Shown: positions 1-8,939 of the stretch, piece by piece | Layout: the number at the start of each line of letters is the position of its first letter | How positions within the stretch are numbered: position 1 is the first letter of the stretch | Assembly (NCBI GenBank): GCA_020637435.1 | Contig: JACJVW010000001.1 | Location: forward strand, 124,001-188,000 | Direction: 5' to 3' | DNA from: Candidatus Woesearchaeota archaeon | GTDB taxonomy: Archaea > Nanobdellota > Nanobdellia > Woesearchaeales > JACJVW01 | Length of the DNA stretch: 64,000 bases | The notes under the pieces: model-generated | Told to the model about the DNA's origin: nothing | The model's database searches: none | What the model saw: the letters and a program-made list of their open reading frames with translations, nothing else | Made by a program: the position numbers and the translations under genes

Positions 1-1
1 G

Positions 2-622
2 CAAAACGTACTCGCAAGACATGCAACTTTCAATGAATTCAAGGCAGTATACGGGGAAATCTCCCCTGGCAAAATGGTCTCATCACTGCTGCAAGCAGCA
101 GATATGCTCCACGTCCAGCTTCCGGAGTTTGAAGGACCTGTACCAACGTTCGTTCCGGTGGGTGTTGACCAGGACCCTCATCTGAGGCTCGCTCGCGATA
201 TTGCTAAACGCTACAAAGAACACAGATTCATGCAGCTCGCATCAACCTATCACCTCTTCGTTCCAGGGCTTGGAGGAGGCAAGATGTCATCATCCGATCC
301 AAGTTCATTCATCTCCTTGACCGATACACCAAAAGACATCAAGAAGAAGATAAACAAATACGCATTCTCCGGTGGGCAGGCGACCATAGAAGAGCACCGA
401 AAGCTCGGCGGCGATCCTGATATCGATACCAGCTACAGATGGCTGACCTTTTTTGAGGAAGACGATGAAAAACTTGCTAAAGTCTACAAAGACTACAGAT
501 CCGGAAAACTGCTTTCTGGCGAACTCAAAGCGATACTTGTCGAGAAGATGAGCGCATTCCTCGAAAACCACCAGAAAAAACGCGAAGCGGCTAAGAAGAG
601 AATATCAGAATTTTTTGACTAA
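2..622 (+). CDS. trpS: tryptophanyl-tRNA synthetase, C-terminal part (5' end outside window)
   Basis: This is the C-terminal 206 residues of a class I aminoacyl-tRNA synthetase that charges tRNA-Trp in the cytoplasm. The reading frame is open from the first bases of the window, so the start is missing. The class I signature KMSSS is encoded at bases 281-295, inside a GGGKMSSSD context typical of archaeal/eukaryotic TrpRS. After it come KKKINKYAFSGGQ and a charged helical C-terminus ending EFFD, as in archaeal TrpRS. A TATA-like T-rich stretch follows the stop and probably drives the next gene separately. TyrRS is the main alternative, but the wording after KMSSS fits TrpRS much better. Confidence 0.92.
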   Translation, partial: QNVLARHATFNEFKAVYGEISPGKMVSSLLQAADMLHVQLPEFEGPVPTFVPVGVDQDPHLRLARDIAKRYKEHRFMQLASTYHLFVPGLGGGKMSSSDPSSFISLTDTPKDIKKKINKYAFSGGQATIEEHRKLGGDPDIDTSYRWLTFFEEDDEKLAKVYKDYRSGKLLSGELKAILVEKMSAFLENHQKKREAAKKRISEFFD

Positions 623-624
623 TC

Positions 625-640
625 CTTTTTATATTATGCA
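625..640 (+). promoter_or_regulatory. TATA-like promoter of the DHH nuclease gene
   Basis: A run of T followed by TATATTA lies in the short gap after trpS. It sits about 25 bases before the ATG at 656, the distance expected for a leaderless archaeal mRNA, and so supports 656 as the true start of the next gene. Confidence 0.5.
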
Positions 641-655
641 AACTTCCAGGTTGAG

Positions 656-760
656 ATGGAAACATACGAAGGTGTCGCAAAAGTCCTAAGAGTGGACATT
701 CCCGGTCCTGTACACCGTGACGGATGGAAAAACGACACATGTAGTGGTTGCAAAACGTGA
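656..760 (+). other. out-of-frame 5' piece of the DHH/RecJ-like gene (OB-fold start)
   Basis: An ATG at 656, correctly spaced from the TATA box, opens a 34-codon frame ending at a TGA at 758. Its product reads EGVAKVLRVDIPGPVHRDG, which looks like the first strands of the OB-fold that precedes archaeal DHH nucleases. The next strands (HVVVAKRESFVPGDVIHITG) are in the +1 frame that continues to 2027. The two pieces join naturally if one base is skipped around 716-722. This may be a frameshift mutation, an assembly error, or programmed frameshifting. Confidence 0.55.
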
Positions 761-2027
761 GAGCTTCGTACCTGGAGATGTGATCCACATCACAGGTAAA
801 ATAAAGAACCGCAAAGGAAATATTGAGATTGTAGCAACAACTATCGAGAAACTGAACATTAAATTTGAGGAGATCACTATGAATAATGAACATACTTGGC
901 AAGTGCCTTCAGAGATATATAACAGATTACAGGAGAGATTCTTTAAGGCAAACGATATGATTGCTGACGCCCTTACAAATAATCGTCTGATTGTACTTCG
1001 CTATCACAATGACACCGACGGCATTCTCTCGGCAGTCCAGCTAGAGAAAGCTATCGGTGCGCAAGCACATAAACTCGGCCTTCGCCGCCATAGCTGCGTA
1101 AGGCAATTATGCAAAGCTCCTTTCTATGACCTCACCGACGCGCTCAAAGATATTGGTCTCAATGAACGCATGGGAAGAGGAGCGCCACTCATCATAATTA
1201 TGGACAATGGTTCTACACCGCAAGACCTTATGGGCATCCGCATAGCAAAATCGAACCACAGCAAGTTAGTCATCGTTGATCATCACAAACCCGAGATGGT
1301 AAACGAACAGCGATCGACCATCTGCGATGAAGTTGATGTGCACATTAATCCTCATCTTGTAGGAGGTAGCAGCCAGATCTGCACAGGCATGCTCGCACAT
1401 GAGCTTGCCAACATCATACACCCGGGCATAGGTCTGCAAGAGTTGCCGGCCATAGCTGCGATAGCTGACAAATCAGAAGGTCCTGAAGTTGACGCGTATA
1501 CTGCCAAGGTACAGATGGACAGAGAGCAGGGCATGAGATATGCCAATTGCATTGACTATATCGCCTTTCAGTTGAGGACCGACTCTGGAAAAGGTGTCTT
1601 TGAGAAAGTATGGTCTTCTGACGCTTTCTTCAGTATTATCTCAGGTCATGTAAGTGAACTCATCAAGAACAGGAAAGATGAGTGCAAAGACCACTTGCGG
1701 GTGATCAGGGATGACGATATAAAAGTAAGGATGATCGACCTCGAAGACAAGACCGGGCCAGACCGATTCCCTCAGCCAGGAAGGACTGTAGGCTTATTGC
1801 ATGACACGTTCTCTGATGAAAAAAGAGTGACAGTAGGTGTAGTGCCTGGAACTATCATAATTAGAGAGAGCATGCCAGTCAAACCTCTCAGCATGGTCAT
1901 CGCACGGCTTAAAGAAAGCTTTCCCACTATCGAGGGAGGAGGGCACGAAGTTGCAGGTTCTATCAAATATCCAGTCAAAGAGAAAGATGCGATCCTGAAG
2001 AAACTGGAGGAGATCCTATGCGAATAA
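717..2027 (+). CDS. DHH-family RecJ-like phosphoesterase/exonuclease with N-terminal OB-fold
   Basis: A predicted metal-dependent single-strand nuclease or phosphoesterase of the archaeal RecJ-like group, acting in DNA or RNA repair and turnover. The DHH signature VDHHKP is at about residue 187 and a second metal motif, HNDTDG, at about 98. The C-terminal DHHA1-type motif GGGHEVAGS lies near residue 408. The first 45 residues look like OB-fold strands. The open frame can only start at GTG 717, in the middle of that fold and without a ribosome-binding site, so the real gene very likely begins at 656 in another frame. The cytidylate kinase ATG overlaps the end of this gene by 10 bases, so the two are probably co-transcribed. 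Confidence 0.8.
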   Translation: MTDGKTTHVVVAKRESFVPGDVIHITGKIKNRKGNIEIVATTIEKLNIKFEEITMNNEHTWQVPSEIYNRLQERFFKANDMIADALTNNRLIVLRYHNDTDGILSAVQLEKAIGAQAHKLGLRRHSCVRQLCKAPFYDLTDALKDIGLNERMGRGAPLIIIMDNGSTPQDLMGIRIAKSNHSKLVIVDHHKPEMVNEQRSTICDEVDVHINPHLVGGSSQICTGMLAHELANIIHPGIGLQELPAIAAIADKSEGPEVDAYTAKVQMDREQGMRYANCIDYIAFQLRTDSGKGVFEKVWSSDAFFSIISGHVSELIKNRKDECKDHLRVIRDDDIKVRMIDLEDKTGPDRFPQPGRTVGLLHDTFSDEKRVTVGVVPGTIIIRESMPVKPLSMVIARLKESFPTIEGGGHEVAGSIKYPVKEKDAILKKLEEILCE

Positions 2028-2587
2028 CGGTCGGTGGAACTCCCGGCTCAGGCAAAAGCACTATAGCAAGAAAACTTGCCGATAAGTTGCACCTCACACG
2101 CTACTACATGGGTCAAATATTTCGTGATTGCGCCAAAGAGAAAGGCATGACACTCACCGAATATCTTGAATTAGGCGAGACCGACCCACATATCGACAGA
2201 GAAGTTGATGAATATCAGAAGCGTCTCTCATCAGAGGATAATATCATTGTTGAGGGGCGCACATCCTTCTTCTTCATTCCAGATTCAATAAAGGTATTCG
2301 TCAAAGCTGATATCGAAGAAGCGGCAAGACGTATACATCATGACAAGAGCGGTACACGAAATGAAGGCGATCTCGACAGTTTAGAGAAGACTCTGCAGGA
2401 AGTCAGACGCCGCATCAGGACGGATACAAAAAGATATCAGAAATATTACGGAATAGATGTCTACGACCCAAGACACTTTGATATCATCATAGACACGACA
2501 GCACTCGATGAAAAGCAGGCATTCGAAGAAGCACTAAAGAAACTCAACGCAGAAGCGGACGCCCGGTCATCTCAGCAGGCTGTGTAA
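2018..2587 (+). CDS. cmk: cytidylate kinase, archaeal type
   Basis: Phosphorylates CMP and dCMP using ATP in pyrimidine nucleotide salvage. The 189-residue protein opens with the P-loop GTPGSGKST at residues 7-15, followed by the archaeal Cmk pattern YYMGQIFRDCAKEKGMTL and DREVDEYQ. A VEGRTS motif is at about 79-84, and an arginine-rich lid (RRIRTDTKRYQKYYGIDVYD) lies at about 130-150, matching short archaeal Cmk. The start overlaps the upstream nuclease gene by 10 bases. The last 44 bases overlap, on the opposite strand, the end of the phosphoglycerate mutase gene, so both C-terminal coding ends share DNA. Confidence 0.92.
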   Translation: MRITVGGTPGSGKSTIARKLADKLHLTRYYMGQIFRDCAKEKGMTLTEYLELGETDPHIDREVDEYQKRLSSEDNIIVEGRTSFFFIPDSIKVFVKADIEEAARRIHHDKSGTRNEGDLDSLEKTLQEVRRRIRTDTKRYQKYYGIDVYDPRHFDIIIDTTALDEKQAFEEALKKLNAEADARSSQQAV

Positions 2588-4028
2588 GTCCAAGTATTTT
2601 CAGGATTGTTGGAGCAATATCGCTTAGATCCCCTTCTTTCCTATCTAGAATAAACTGCTTTTTACTGACTATGATGCAATGCACAGGATTCGTCGTGTGC
2701 GACGTCAAGACATCACCGATCATCTCTTCGCAATTCCCATGGTCTGCTGTAATCAAAACGAAGCCGTCCTGAGCAAGTGTCTCCTCAACAACCTGCTGCA
2801 CACAATTATCAACCGCTTCTACTGCTTTGACTACCGCATCATACTTTCCTGTATGACCGACCATGTCTCCATTGACAAAATTGGTAATGATAACATCGTG
2901 TGTCCTATGCTTCAATGCTGCGACTATCTGCGAGGTTATACTATGCACCTCCATCTCAGGCTGTAAATCATAGGTCGCTACCTTTGGACTCGGTATCAAC
3001 ACGCGATCCTCGCGAGGGTACGGCTCTTCATGCAGACCGTTAAAGAAAAATGTTACATGCGCATACTTCTCAGTCTCTGAAATACGCAGCTGCTTAAGTC
3101 CAGCTGCACTCAATACAGAACCTAAATCATGATCTATCCTTTGCGGTTGAAATGCGACTGGGCAACTTATCTCCGGGTAGTATGCAGTCATGGCAACAAA
3201 AGTGATTATGGGATGCGCAAGCGCAAATCCTTCAAAGCCTTCCATACAGAATGCTTGTGCAAGTTGTCGTGCCCGATCATAGCGGTAATTTGCGAAGATG
3301 ACAGCATCACCTTCCTTAAGTCCCTCATATCCATCGACTATACGTGGAGTGATAAACTCATCAGTAAGACCATCATCGTAAGCCTCAAGAATTGCGGTAT
3401 CCACATCTTTGGTAGCTCTGCCCTTTCCTTTGACGATGGCATCATAAGCAAGCTGTGTGCGCTCCCACCTAGTATCCCGGTCCATCGCGTAGTATCTCCC
3501 GACAATCGTGCCGAATCTCCCACCGTACTTAACCAAAGACCTCGAAATCTCATCTAGATATTGCTTGGCGCTTTTTGGAGGGGAATCACGACCATCGGTA
3601 AACGCATGCACTACAACATCATGTACTCCAAGTTTGTATGCCATCTCAAGAAGCGCAAGTATATGGTCATTGTGAGCATGCACACCTTCATTCTGGACAA
3701 GACCCATGATATGGAGACATCCCATAGTCTTCATAGCTTGCATAAGCGCTGGATTAGAAAAAAAAGAACGGTCTTCGATACTGTGTTGGATACGGGCAAG
3801 CGATTGATATATCTGCCTGCCGCTGCCAAGTGTCAGATGTCCTACCTCGCTATTACCCTGATACCCCTTAGGCAAACCAACAGCTTCACCTGAAGCTGCA
3901 AGGACCGCTGTAGGGTACTGGTCCAAGAGTTTCCTGGTAAACGGAATCTTAGCCGTACACAGTGGATTACCCTCACAGTCAGCACGGACTCCCCACCCAT
4001 CCCTAATCAGCAGAACTACCGGTCCCAT
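2544..4028 (-). CDS. gpmI: 2,3-bisphosphoglycerate-independent phosphoglycerate mutase, bacterial GpmI type
   Basis: Interconverts 3- and 2-phosphoglycerate in glycolysis and gluconeogenesis with two metal ions. The 494-residue length and full motif set (LIRDGWG near the start, GNSEVGHLTLGSG with the catalytic serine near residue 60, FTDGRDSPP, GRYYAMDRD, ETEKYAHVTFFFNG, NGDMVGHTG, ITADHGNCE) match the bacterial GpmI family rather than the roughly 400-residue archaeal ApgM. That suggests acquisition from bacteria. The 3' end overlaps cmk by 44 bases convergently. A second mutase of the cofactor-dependent family is encoded at 36869-37570, so the cell may have two non-homologous enzymes for one step. 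Confidence 0.95.
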   Translation of the reverse strand: MGPVVLLIRDGWGVRADCEGNPLCTAKIPFTRKLLDQYPTAVLAASGEAVGLPKGYQGNSEVGHLTLGSGRQIYQSLARIQHSIEDRSFFSNPALMQAMKTMGCLHIMGLVQNEGVHAHNDHILALLEMAYKLGVHDVVVHAFTDGRDSPPKSAKQYLDEISRSLVKYGGRFGTIVGRYYAMDRDTRWERTQLAYDAIVKGKGRATKDVDTAILEAYDDGLTDEFITPRIVDGYEGLKEGDAVIFANYRYDRARQLAQAFCMEGFEGFALAHPIITFVAMTAYYPEISCPVAFQPQRIDHDLGSVLSAAGLKQLRISETEKYAHVTFFFNGLHEEPYPREDRVLIPSPKVATYDLQPEMEVHSITSQIVAALKHRTHDVIITNFVNGDMVGHTGKYDAVVKAVEAVDNCVQQVVEETLAQDGFVLITADHGNCEEMIGDVLTSHTTNPVHCIIVSKKQFILDRKEGDLSDIAPTILKILGLTQPAEMTGRPLLR

Positions 4029-4114
4029 AAAAGAAATCCAGGAAATTTCCGTTTAAAAACCTATCTCAGTACTGCGAAAAGGGCATGAGACATCTTGCCT
4101 TTAAAATAGAGTCT

Positions 4115-4140
4115 AGAGTATATATGTGCATATAAAAAGG
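4115..4140 (+). promoter_or_regulatory. TATA-rich promoter region of the PhoH operon
   Basis: The stretch contains two TATA-like elements (TATATATG and TATAAAAAGG). A start about 25 bases beyond the second puts transcription near 4160, before the small gene at 4228. Confidence 0.45.
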
Positions 4141-4227
4141 AATTGATTTCTTAGAAGTAGTGACTGCACAGAGGGATGTATCATACCTGCACCAAGACAA
4201 CTTTATGGATTAAGCAATAAGCTAAAG

Positions 4228-4653
4228 ATGCTCGTCGATAACACAGATGACTTTGGCCAACTCTTCAGCTACAGCATCATGAGCAGTCTCATAGATTTCT
4301 CGACGACCACGGGTGCCGAAGAACAGAAGCACTTTGAGGAGGTCAAAGCCGTGTATAATGGGCTTGAGCGGACAATCGATGCATGCAAAACAGAAGCGAA
4401 TCCTTATACTGCCATATTCAGCCATGAGCAGAATATCAGGCAATATATGGACGCAGAAGCTACCAAAAAAGATAGTAGTCTGCTTGGAGTCATTTCAGAG
4501 CGCCTTCGCTCAGGTAATAAAAGCTATCCTGATAGGATGCGCAGGAAAGGTTTGTGCCTCTATGACCTCATCCAGAACGACCGTGAACACAAATCCACTA
4601 AGACTGCGCTCACCCGAAACTATAAACTCATCAAAAGGTGTTTCACTGAATGA
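4228..4653 (+). CDS. hypothetical protein co-transcribed with PhoH-like ATPase
   Basis: A 141-residue soluble protein that I do not recognise. It has no signal peptide or membrane segment and is rich in charged and helical sequence. Its stop overlaps the start of the PhoH-like gene by 4 bases (ATGA), so translation is probably coupled and the two products may work together. The same frame is open upstream to about 4147 and reads like protein (RQLYGLSNKLK), but contains no ATG, GTG or TTG, so the ATG at 4228 is the only conventional start. A tiny 14-codon ORF beginning at ATG 4176 lies in the leader. Confidence 0.65.
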   Translation: MLVDNTDDFGQLFSYSIMSSLIDFSTTTGAEEQKHFEEVKAVYNGLERTIDACKTEANPYTAIFSHEQNIRQYMDAEATKKDSSLLGVISERLRSGNKSYPDRMRRKGLCLYDLIQNDREHKSTKTALTRNYKLIKRCFTE

Positions 4654-6284
4654 GCCGAGAATATCACTCAATCAATCTCCTTTTCCCGGATGTTTATCTG
4701 CATGGTGGCCCTGATGCCTTCGAACAATTCAGCAGGAACCAGGACAAGCATGCTGGTGAAAAAAATCTGGTAGTTATTCCAGGGCAGTTTATTGACCGTC
4801 TTGACGTGCATATGAGTAAACAAGGAAGCGCCGGAGCGCTTGATACCTTGCGTTACCTAACCAATCTTATGGAAGATCGTGACAGTCGGGTACCCCTGGA
4901 TATCGATCCCAATGTATCCGTCTTCTCAGCTTCTGAAGGTCTTGACGTAGCTGTGCTCGATGAGAATGTATTCAAGGGAAGAGATTTCTCTAACAGCGAG
5001 CTTGCAAAGCTGGCATATGGGTTTTTCTCACCAGATATGCAGGGAAAGAAAACCGAAGAAATTGAGATTCCAGAACTGCAGAATCTAAAAATTATCACTA
5101 CAGAATATCGTCACAGGATTAAATATAACCGTAGAGGATTCAATGTTGAACGACCTGAATTCCTCATTGTTGACCAGGACATCGTGCAAAGAGGCATGGT
5201 GACAGGAGACAGCAACTCACTTCTTGCTGCGCTGTACGAACACAATGGAAAACTTCCCATCGCTGAAGCTACTAGACTACACTTCGGTGAAGACAATGAA
5301 TTCGGGCAATTCTTCATGAATCAATTTGTGCGCTTTCCCAGTCAGGATCATCCAGTCTACGCTAAAGTTACTGGTGATTTGGTACGCAACAAACATGGTA
5401 ACCGCATTATCGATGTAGAAAACCAAAGACTTGAACTTTTGGCAGACAGAGAATATCATAAGACCCTGCATTTCCACCATCACGAGACCGAACACATCTT
5501 GGGCATCAGTCCAAGAGATATGGAACAATACATTGCTATGCAATATGGTCTCATGAATAAAGATGTCCAATTAATGTTCCTGACAGGCACACAAGGTTCT
5601 GGAAAGACCGTTCTTGCATATGCGTGCGCAGTTGATCAGATACTTTCGTACGATAAAGAGCCTCGGGTCAAAAGAGGCGGAGAATCTGAAAGCAAATCCT
5701 CAGATTATGATCAGATCGTCCTGCTTAAGCCAAACGAGATTCTAGGAGGCAAACGACGTGACCCAGGAGCACTTCCAGGAGATCTGTTCCAAAAGCTCAG
5801 CCAACATCTTGCACCTTACGCAGATGCACATAGGGTATCGTCATTACGCTTCCCGTTTAAAGAGATGTTCCTGCATCCTGAATACGATAATGATTATGGT
5901 CCGCAAAGGTCAAGGATAGACAAAAATGCCATCAATGGTGAAGCCCATCTTCCTTACAGGATGGAAGCGGTGCAGATGACCTATACCGGTTTTATGCGCG
6001 GCAGGTCATTTGAACGTACGCTAGTAATCGTCGATGAAGCGCAAAGCCTCTCGCCCTATGAGCTGAAGACTATCGCTGAACGTCTTGGAGAAGGTTCAAA
6101 ACTGGTGGTCATGGGTGATCCCAGGCAGACAGACAATCCCAACACCTCACTGGATTACAATGGTCTAACCTATCTTATCAAGCAATATCTGGACAAACCG
6201 TATTCCATGCTCGTCAATCTTACCGGTAATTACCGAAGTCAGGTCTCAGAAGATGCACTTGACCTCAATGTATACGCAGGATAG
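4650..6284 (+). CDS. PhoH-like ATPase with N-terminal PIN-like region
   Basis: A 544-residue P-loop ATPase of the PhoH family, predicted to act on RNA. In the PhoH2 arrangement a PIN ribonuclease domain precedes a helicase-like ATPase. Walker A GTQGSGKTVL is near residue 312, Walker B LVIVDEAQSLSP near 458, and a sensor motif MGDPRQTDNP near 488. The N-terminal 220 residues resemble a PIN domain in length and place, but the usual acidic catalytic residues are not obvious, so nuclease activity is uncertain. Long inserts separate the Walker motifs. The upstream 141-residue gene overlaps by 4 bases. Confidence 0.8.
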   Translation: MSREYHSINLLFPDVYLHGGPDAFEQFSRNQDKHAGEKNLVVIPGQFIDRLDVHMSKQGSAGALDTLRYLTNLMEDRDSRVPLDIDPNVSVFSASEGLDVAVLDENVFKGRDFSNSELAKLAYGFFSPDMQGKKTEEIEIPELQNLKIITTEYRHRIKYNRRGFNVERPEFLIVDQDIVQRGMVTGDSNSLLAALYEHNGKLPIAEATRLHFGEDNEFGQFFMNQFVRFPSQDHPVYAKVTGDLVRNKHGNRIIDVENQRLELLADREYHKTLHFHHHETEHILGISPRDMEQYIAMQYGLMNKDVQLMFLTGTQGSGKTVLAYACAVDQILSYDKEPRVKRGGESESKSSDYDQIVLLKPNEILGGKRRDPGALPGDLFQKLSQHLAPYADAHRVSSLRFPFKEMFLHPEYDNDYGPQRSRIDKNAINGEAHLPYRMEAVQMTYTGFMRGRSFERTLVIVDEAQSLSPYELKTIAERLGEGSKLVVMGDPRQTDNPNTSLDYNGLTYLIKQYLDKPYSMLVNLTGNYRSQVSEDALDLNVYAG

Positions 6285-6305
6285 CTTAGTCCAAAAACGA
6301 GCTGA

Positions 6306-6767
6306 CTATAATGTTTTCTTAAACTGCGAAGCAAGATGCGCTACTGCGGTACGGTATTCTACAGAGACAGTATCATCTCCAAGGGCCGTCCTAAGAACAC
6401 CCATAGTAGGTATCCGCTGACCAAGTGTAAGGTCTGTATGCGAATCATTCCTATACAATCTAAGTGTATCCGGACTCATGAGTACCGCAGCCGGATTTTC
6501 CTTATATGCATGGTGTTGAGTGTACCCGGTATTAAGGACATCTTCAAAAAGCAATTCATAGTGAGTACCGTTAAAATCAAAAGGTACAGTATAGCATTGA
6601 GCTGTGAGATTGATGTTTTGACGCCTGGTATCATTCGGCTCAAAATGAGAAGGAATATGGGTCATGATGAACTCAAGGTCTCTAAAGTATTGATTCGTGA
6701 TATCTTGAGCATGTTGTTGACTGCAACCTGAGATAAGAACAGCTGCGATGAGAGACATATGGCGCAT
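6306..6767 (-). CDS. small predicted lipoprotein
   Basis: A 153-residue secreted protein of unknown function. It begins with a short hydrophobic leader ending in a lipobox-like LISGC, which predicts cleavage before the cysteine and lipid anchoring on the outer face of the membrane. The mature part is hydrophilic with no recognised domain. A TATA-like TTTATATATC lies on the minus strand about 30 bases upstream (near 6796-6806), giving a leaderless start at 6767; an internal ATG at 6758 is also possible. Confidence 0.65.
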   Translation of the reverse strand: MRHMSLIAAVLISGCSQQHAQDITNQYFRDLEFIMTHIPSHFEPNDTRRQNINLTAQCYTVPFDFNGTHYELLFEDVLNTGYTQHHAYKENPAAVLMSPDTLRLYRNDSHTDLTLGQRIPTMGVLRTALGDDTVSVEYRTAVAHLASQFKKTL

Positions 6768-6825
6768 AGGTCAGACAAGAATCAGAATTGATATATAAAG
6801 ATGAAAGAAAAAATCTGTAAAAAAA

Positions 6826-7854
6826 TTACTTGAAGCTGCCACCTACGAACATAGGCGGCCTGTTCACATCAAGGACAGTGACCTTCACTTCTTCAGTGCT
6901 CTCGAGTTCACCGTCACTTACTGTGATGACGACAACATGGACGCCTTCGTCGTCGAAGGTGGTCTTATAGCTGCTCTCGCTCATCCAGCCTGAATAAGCG
7001 ATGCTGATCTCTTCACCCTCCGGGTCATAAGCCGTAGGATTAAATGAGATGATCTCACCTTCCTCTACTTCCACATCATCGATCTCTGTGATAACAGGTG
7101 GCTTGTTGCTCGAAAGAACCGTGATGATGAACTCTTCAGAGACCTTCTCAGTCTCATCAGAAACTTCTACCTCAACAAGATATTCCCCAGCTTGTCCTTT
7201 CTCTGTCTTCCATTCCCCTTCATCATCAAGCGGCTCCGAGAATTCGATGGATAGTTCATCTCCATCCTCGTCATTGACATCCAGAGTAACTACGACCATT
7301 TCCCCTTCCACCACGGTGATGTCATCAATAGGTGCAAGTGTTGGAGCTACATTGACTTTATTGACGATGATAAGCACATCCTGTGTTACATCATTCACGC
7401 CATCACTTACGGTAATAGTAGCTATATACTCGCCTGCGTCACCCTTCTTGGTCTGCCATTCTCCGCTTTCATCAAGAGGATCCGAGTACGAATAAGTGAG
7501 CTCATCTCCTTCCGGATCAACAGCCTTTAGATTGGGAAAACCGACCAGTTCGCCTTCTTTGACTTCCTTTCGCGGAAGCTCAGATTTAGAAGAGATATCA
7601 GCCATGTCTTCTTCATCAGCTTTCTCGTCTGTCGGCTCTTCAGCTGACTCTTCCATGGAATCATCCTCAAGTCCATCAGCGGCTTCTTCAAGGTCTTCCC
7701 CGACAGAACTATTATCTTCAGGTAAACATACTGTATTTCCGTAGATATCCGTCATCGCGGTAGTTCCATCTGGACATGAAGTCGTAGGAGCTGGAGCGCA
7801 ACCGACGGCAAGAACTGCTATAAGCAGGGTAAGCAATAGTAAATTTCTTTTCAT
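6826..7854 (-). CDS. lipoprotein with three Ig/cadherin-like beta-sandwich repeats
   Basis: A 342-residue cell-surface lipoprotein. A signal peptide ends in LAVGC (lipobox). It is followed by about 60 residues of acidic linker rich in E, D and S, then three tandem repeats of about 85 residues, each with a DPEGDE- or DEDGDE-type calcium-binding-like loop and a GEY...ITVSDG or EVSDE ending. Such repeats occur in archaeal and bacterial adhesion proteins. The start is taken at ATG 7854 because a GAGGTG ribosome-binding site precedes it by 5 bases; the GTG six bases upstream is less likely. It probably mediates surface binding, but the ligand is unknown. Confidence 0.8.
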   Translation of the reverse strand: MKRNLLLLTLLIAVLAVGCAPAPTTSCPDGTTAMTDIYGNTVCLPEDNSSVGEDLEEAADGLEDDSMEESAEEPTDEKADEEDMADISSKSELPRKEVKEGELVGFPNLKAVDPEGDELTYSYSDPLDESGEWQTKKGDAGEYIATITVSDGVNDVTQDVLIIVNKVNVAPTLAPIDDITVVEGEMVVVTLDVNDEDGDELSIEFSEPLDDEGEWKTEKGQAGEYLVEVEVSDETEKVSEEFIITVLSSNKPPVITEIDDVEVEEGEIISFNPTAYDPEGEEISIAYSGWMSESSYKTTFDDEGVHVVVITVSDGELESTEEVKVTVLDVNRPPMFVGGSFK

Positions 7855-7961
7855 AGACACACCTCATTCGAGAATTGTTACTATTCAACAGAACTAACCT
7901 ATTATTTAAACTTTCCGGTAGTTAAATAACAGAGATATAACTGATAGACTCTCGATTAGTG

Positions 7962-8927
7962 ATGAAGCGCATAGTGAGACTGAAGCACAGGAGAATCTTC
8001 AGGATAGTCCTCAAATCTCTATATATTATCACCATCTATCATCTCTTGCTTGGATGCATCACATTAATCAACATATATTCGACAGATCTGAACGCAGACC
8101 TCCCCTCCGAGAAAGTGATGCAAAAACCATGGTATACATATAGATACATAGAGACCTTCTTTCCCGGTTCATCTATTTGCATGGAACATATTGCGGGTCA
8201 TATATATTGCCGCCATATTAACCAAGACCGCATCGTCTCCATGTACGAGTTCAATAGATCTCAAGATAGCATAATCGTGCTTGGCGACTCATTCTCGCAA
8301 GCAGATGGCGTACATACCAACCAGACCTATGCTTACATTCTTGACCAGCTTCTTCCCAAGCACCAGGTGATCAATCTGGGAGTCAATGGGTTTGACACCT
8401 ATCAGGAAGTGGAACGATACCTTCGCCTCGGAAAAAGATACCCACATGAACTTATCATTCTGCAAGTGCTGAGCAACGACGTGCTCAATAGTGGAGAATT
8501 GGATAATACAAACTACAAGAATTTCTTTCTCTGGGAAAAGTACAGTGTGCTAAGATTCACCAGAGCAGATTTTGGACTTCCCGACATGCTAAATAGCCTC
8601 AATGCTAAAAGGGCTTACGCACACTATAAAGACCACCCCTTAGAGATAACGGATAGAAGGATGATACAGCAGATTGACCGGCTGACAAATTCAACAGATG
8701 CAAAGCTCATCATCCTTTCCTTCAGAATAGATACCTACCAACGCTCAGCGATAAACGCCTATTGCAAAGACAGGTGCATGCACATCGACCTTGAAAAAGA
8801 GATAGATTACAATCAACATGACCCCCTGATGATTCTGCATGAAGAAGACAGGCATCCTTCCCCTTACCTGCACAATCTGACTGCGCACTATATCAAGAAA
8901 AAACTGGAAGAAAAAAGATTGATTTGA
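7962..8927 (+). CDS. membrane-anchored SGNH/GDSL-like hydrolase
   Basis: A 321-residue protein with one N-terminal transmembrane helix at about residues 15-37, followed by an extracytoplasmic SGNH-hydrolase fold. The four blocks are visible: GDSFSQ (catalytic serine, about residue 108), LGVNGFDT (glycine), LSNDV (asparagine) and DRHPS (catalytic Asp and His near the end). Members cleave esters such as O-acetyl groups on glycans or lipids, and many lie in surface-polysaccharide pathways; the substrate here is unknown. A GTG at 7959 is adjacent to the ATG at 7962, and the ATG is preferred. Confidence 0.75.
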   Translation: MKRIVRLKHRRIFRIVLKSLYIITIYHLLLGCITLINIYSTDLNADLPSEKVMQKPWYTYRYIETFFPGSSICMEHIAGHIYCRHINQDRIVSMYEFNRSQDSIIVLGDSFSQADGVHTNQTYAYILDQLLPKHQVINLGVNGFDTYQEVERYLRLGKRYPHELIILQVLSNDVLNSGELDNTNYKNFFLWEKYSVLRFTRADFGLPDMLNSLNAKRAYAHYKDHPLEITDRRMIQQIDRLTNSTDAKLIILSFRIDTYQRSAINAYCKDRCMHIDLEKEIDYNQHDPLMILHEEDRHPSPYLHNLTAHYIKKKLEEKRLI

Positions 8928-8939
8928 AAAAGAAAAAAA

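Noticed and set aside
4176..4220. Fourteen-codon ORF in the leader of the PhoH operon
   Set aside because: It is too short and has no conserved context; I noted it but do not treat it as a gene.
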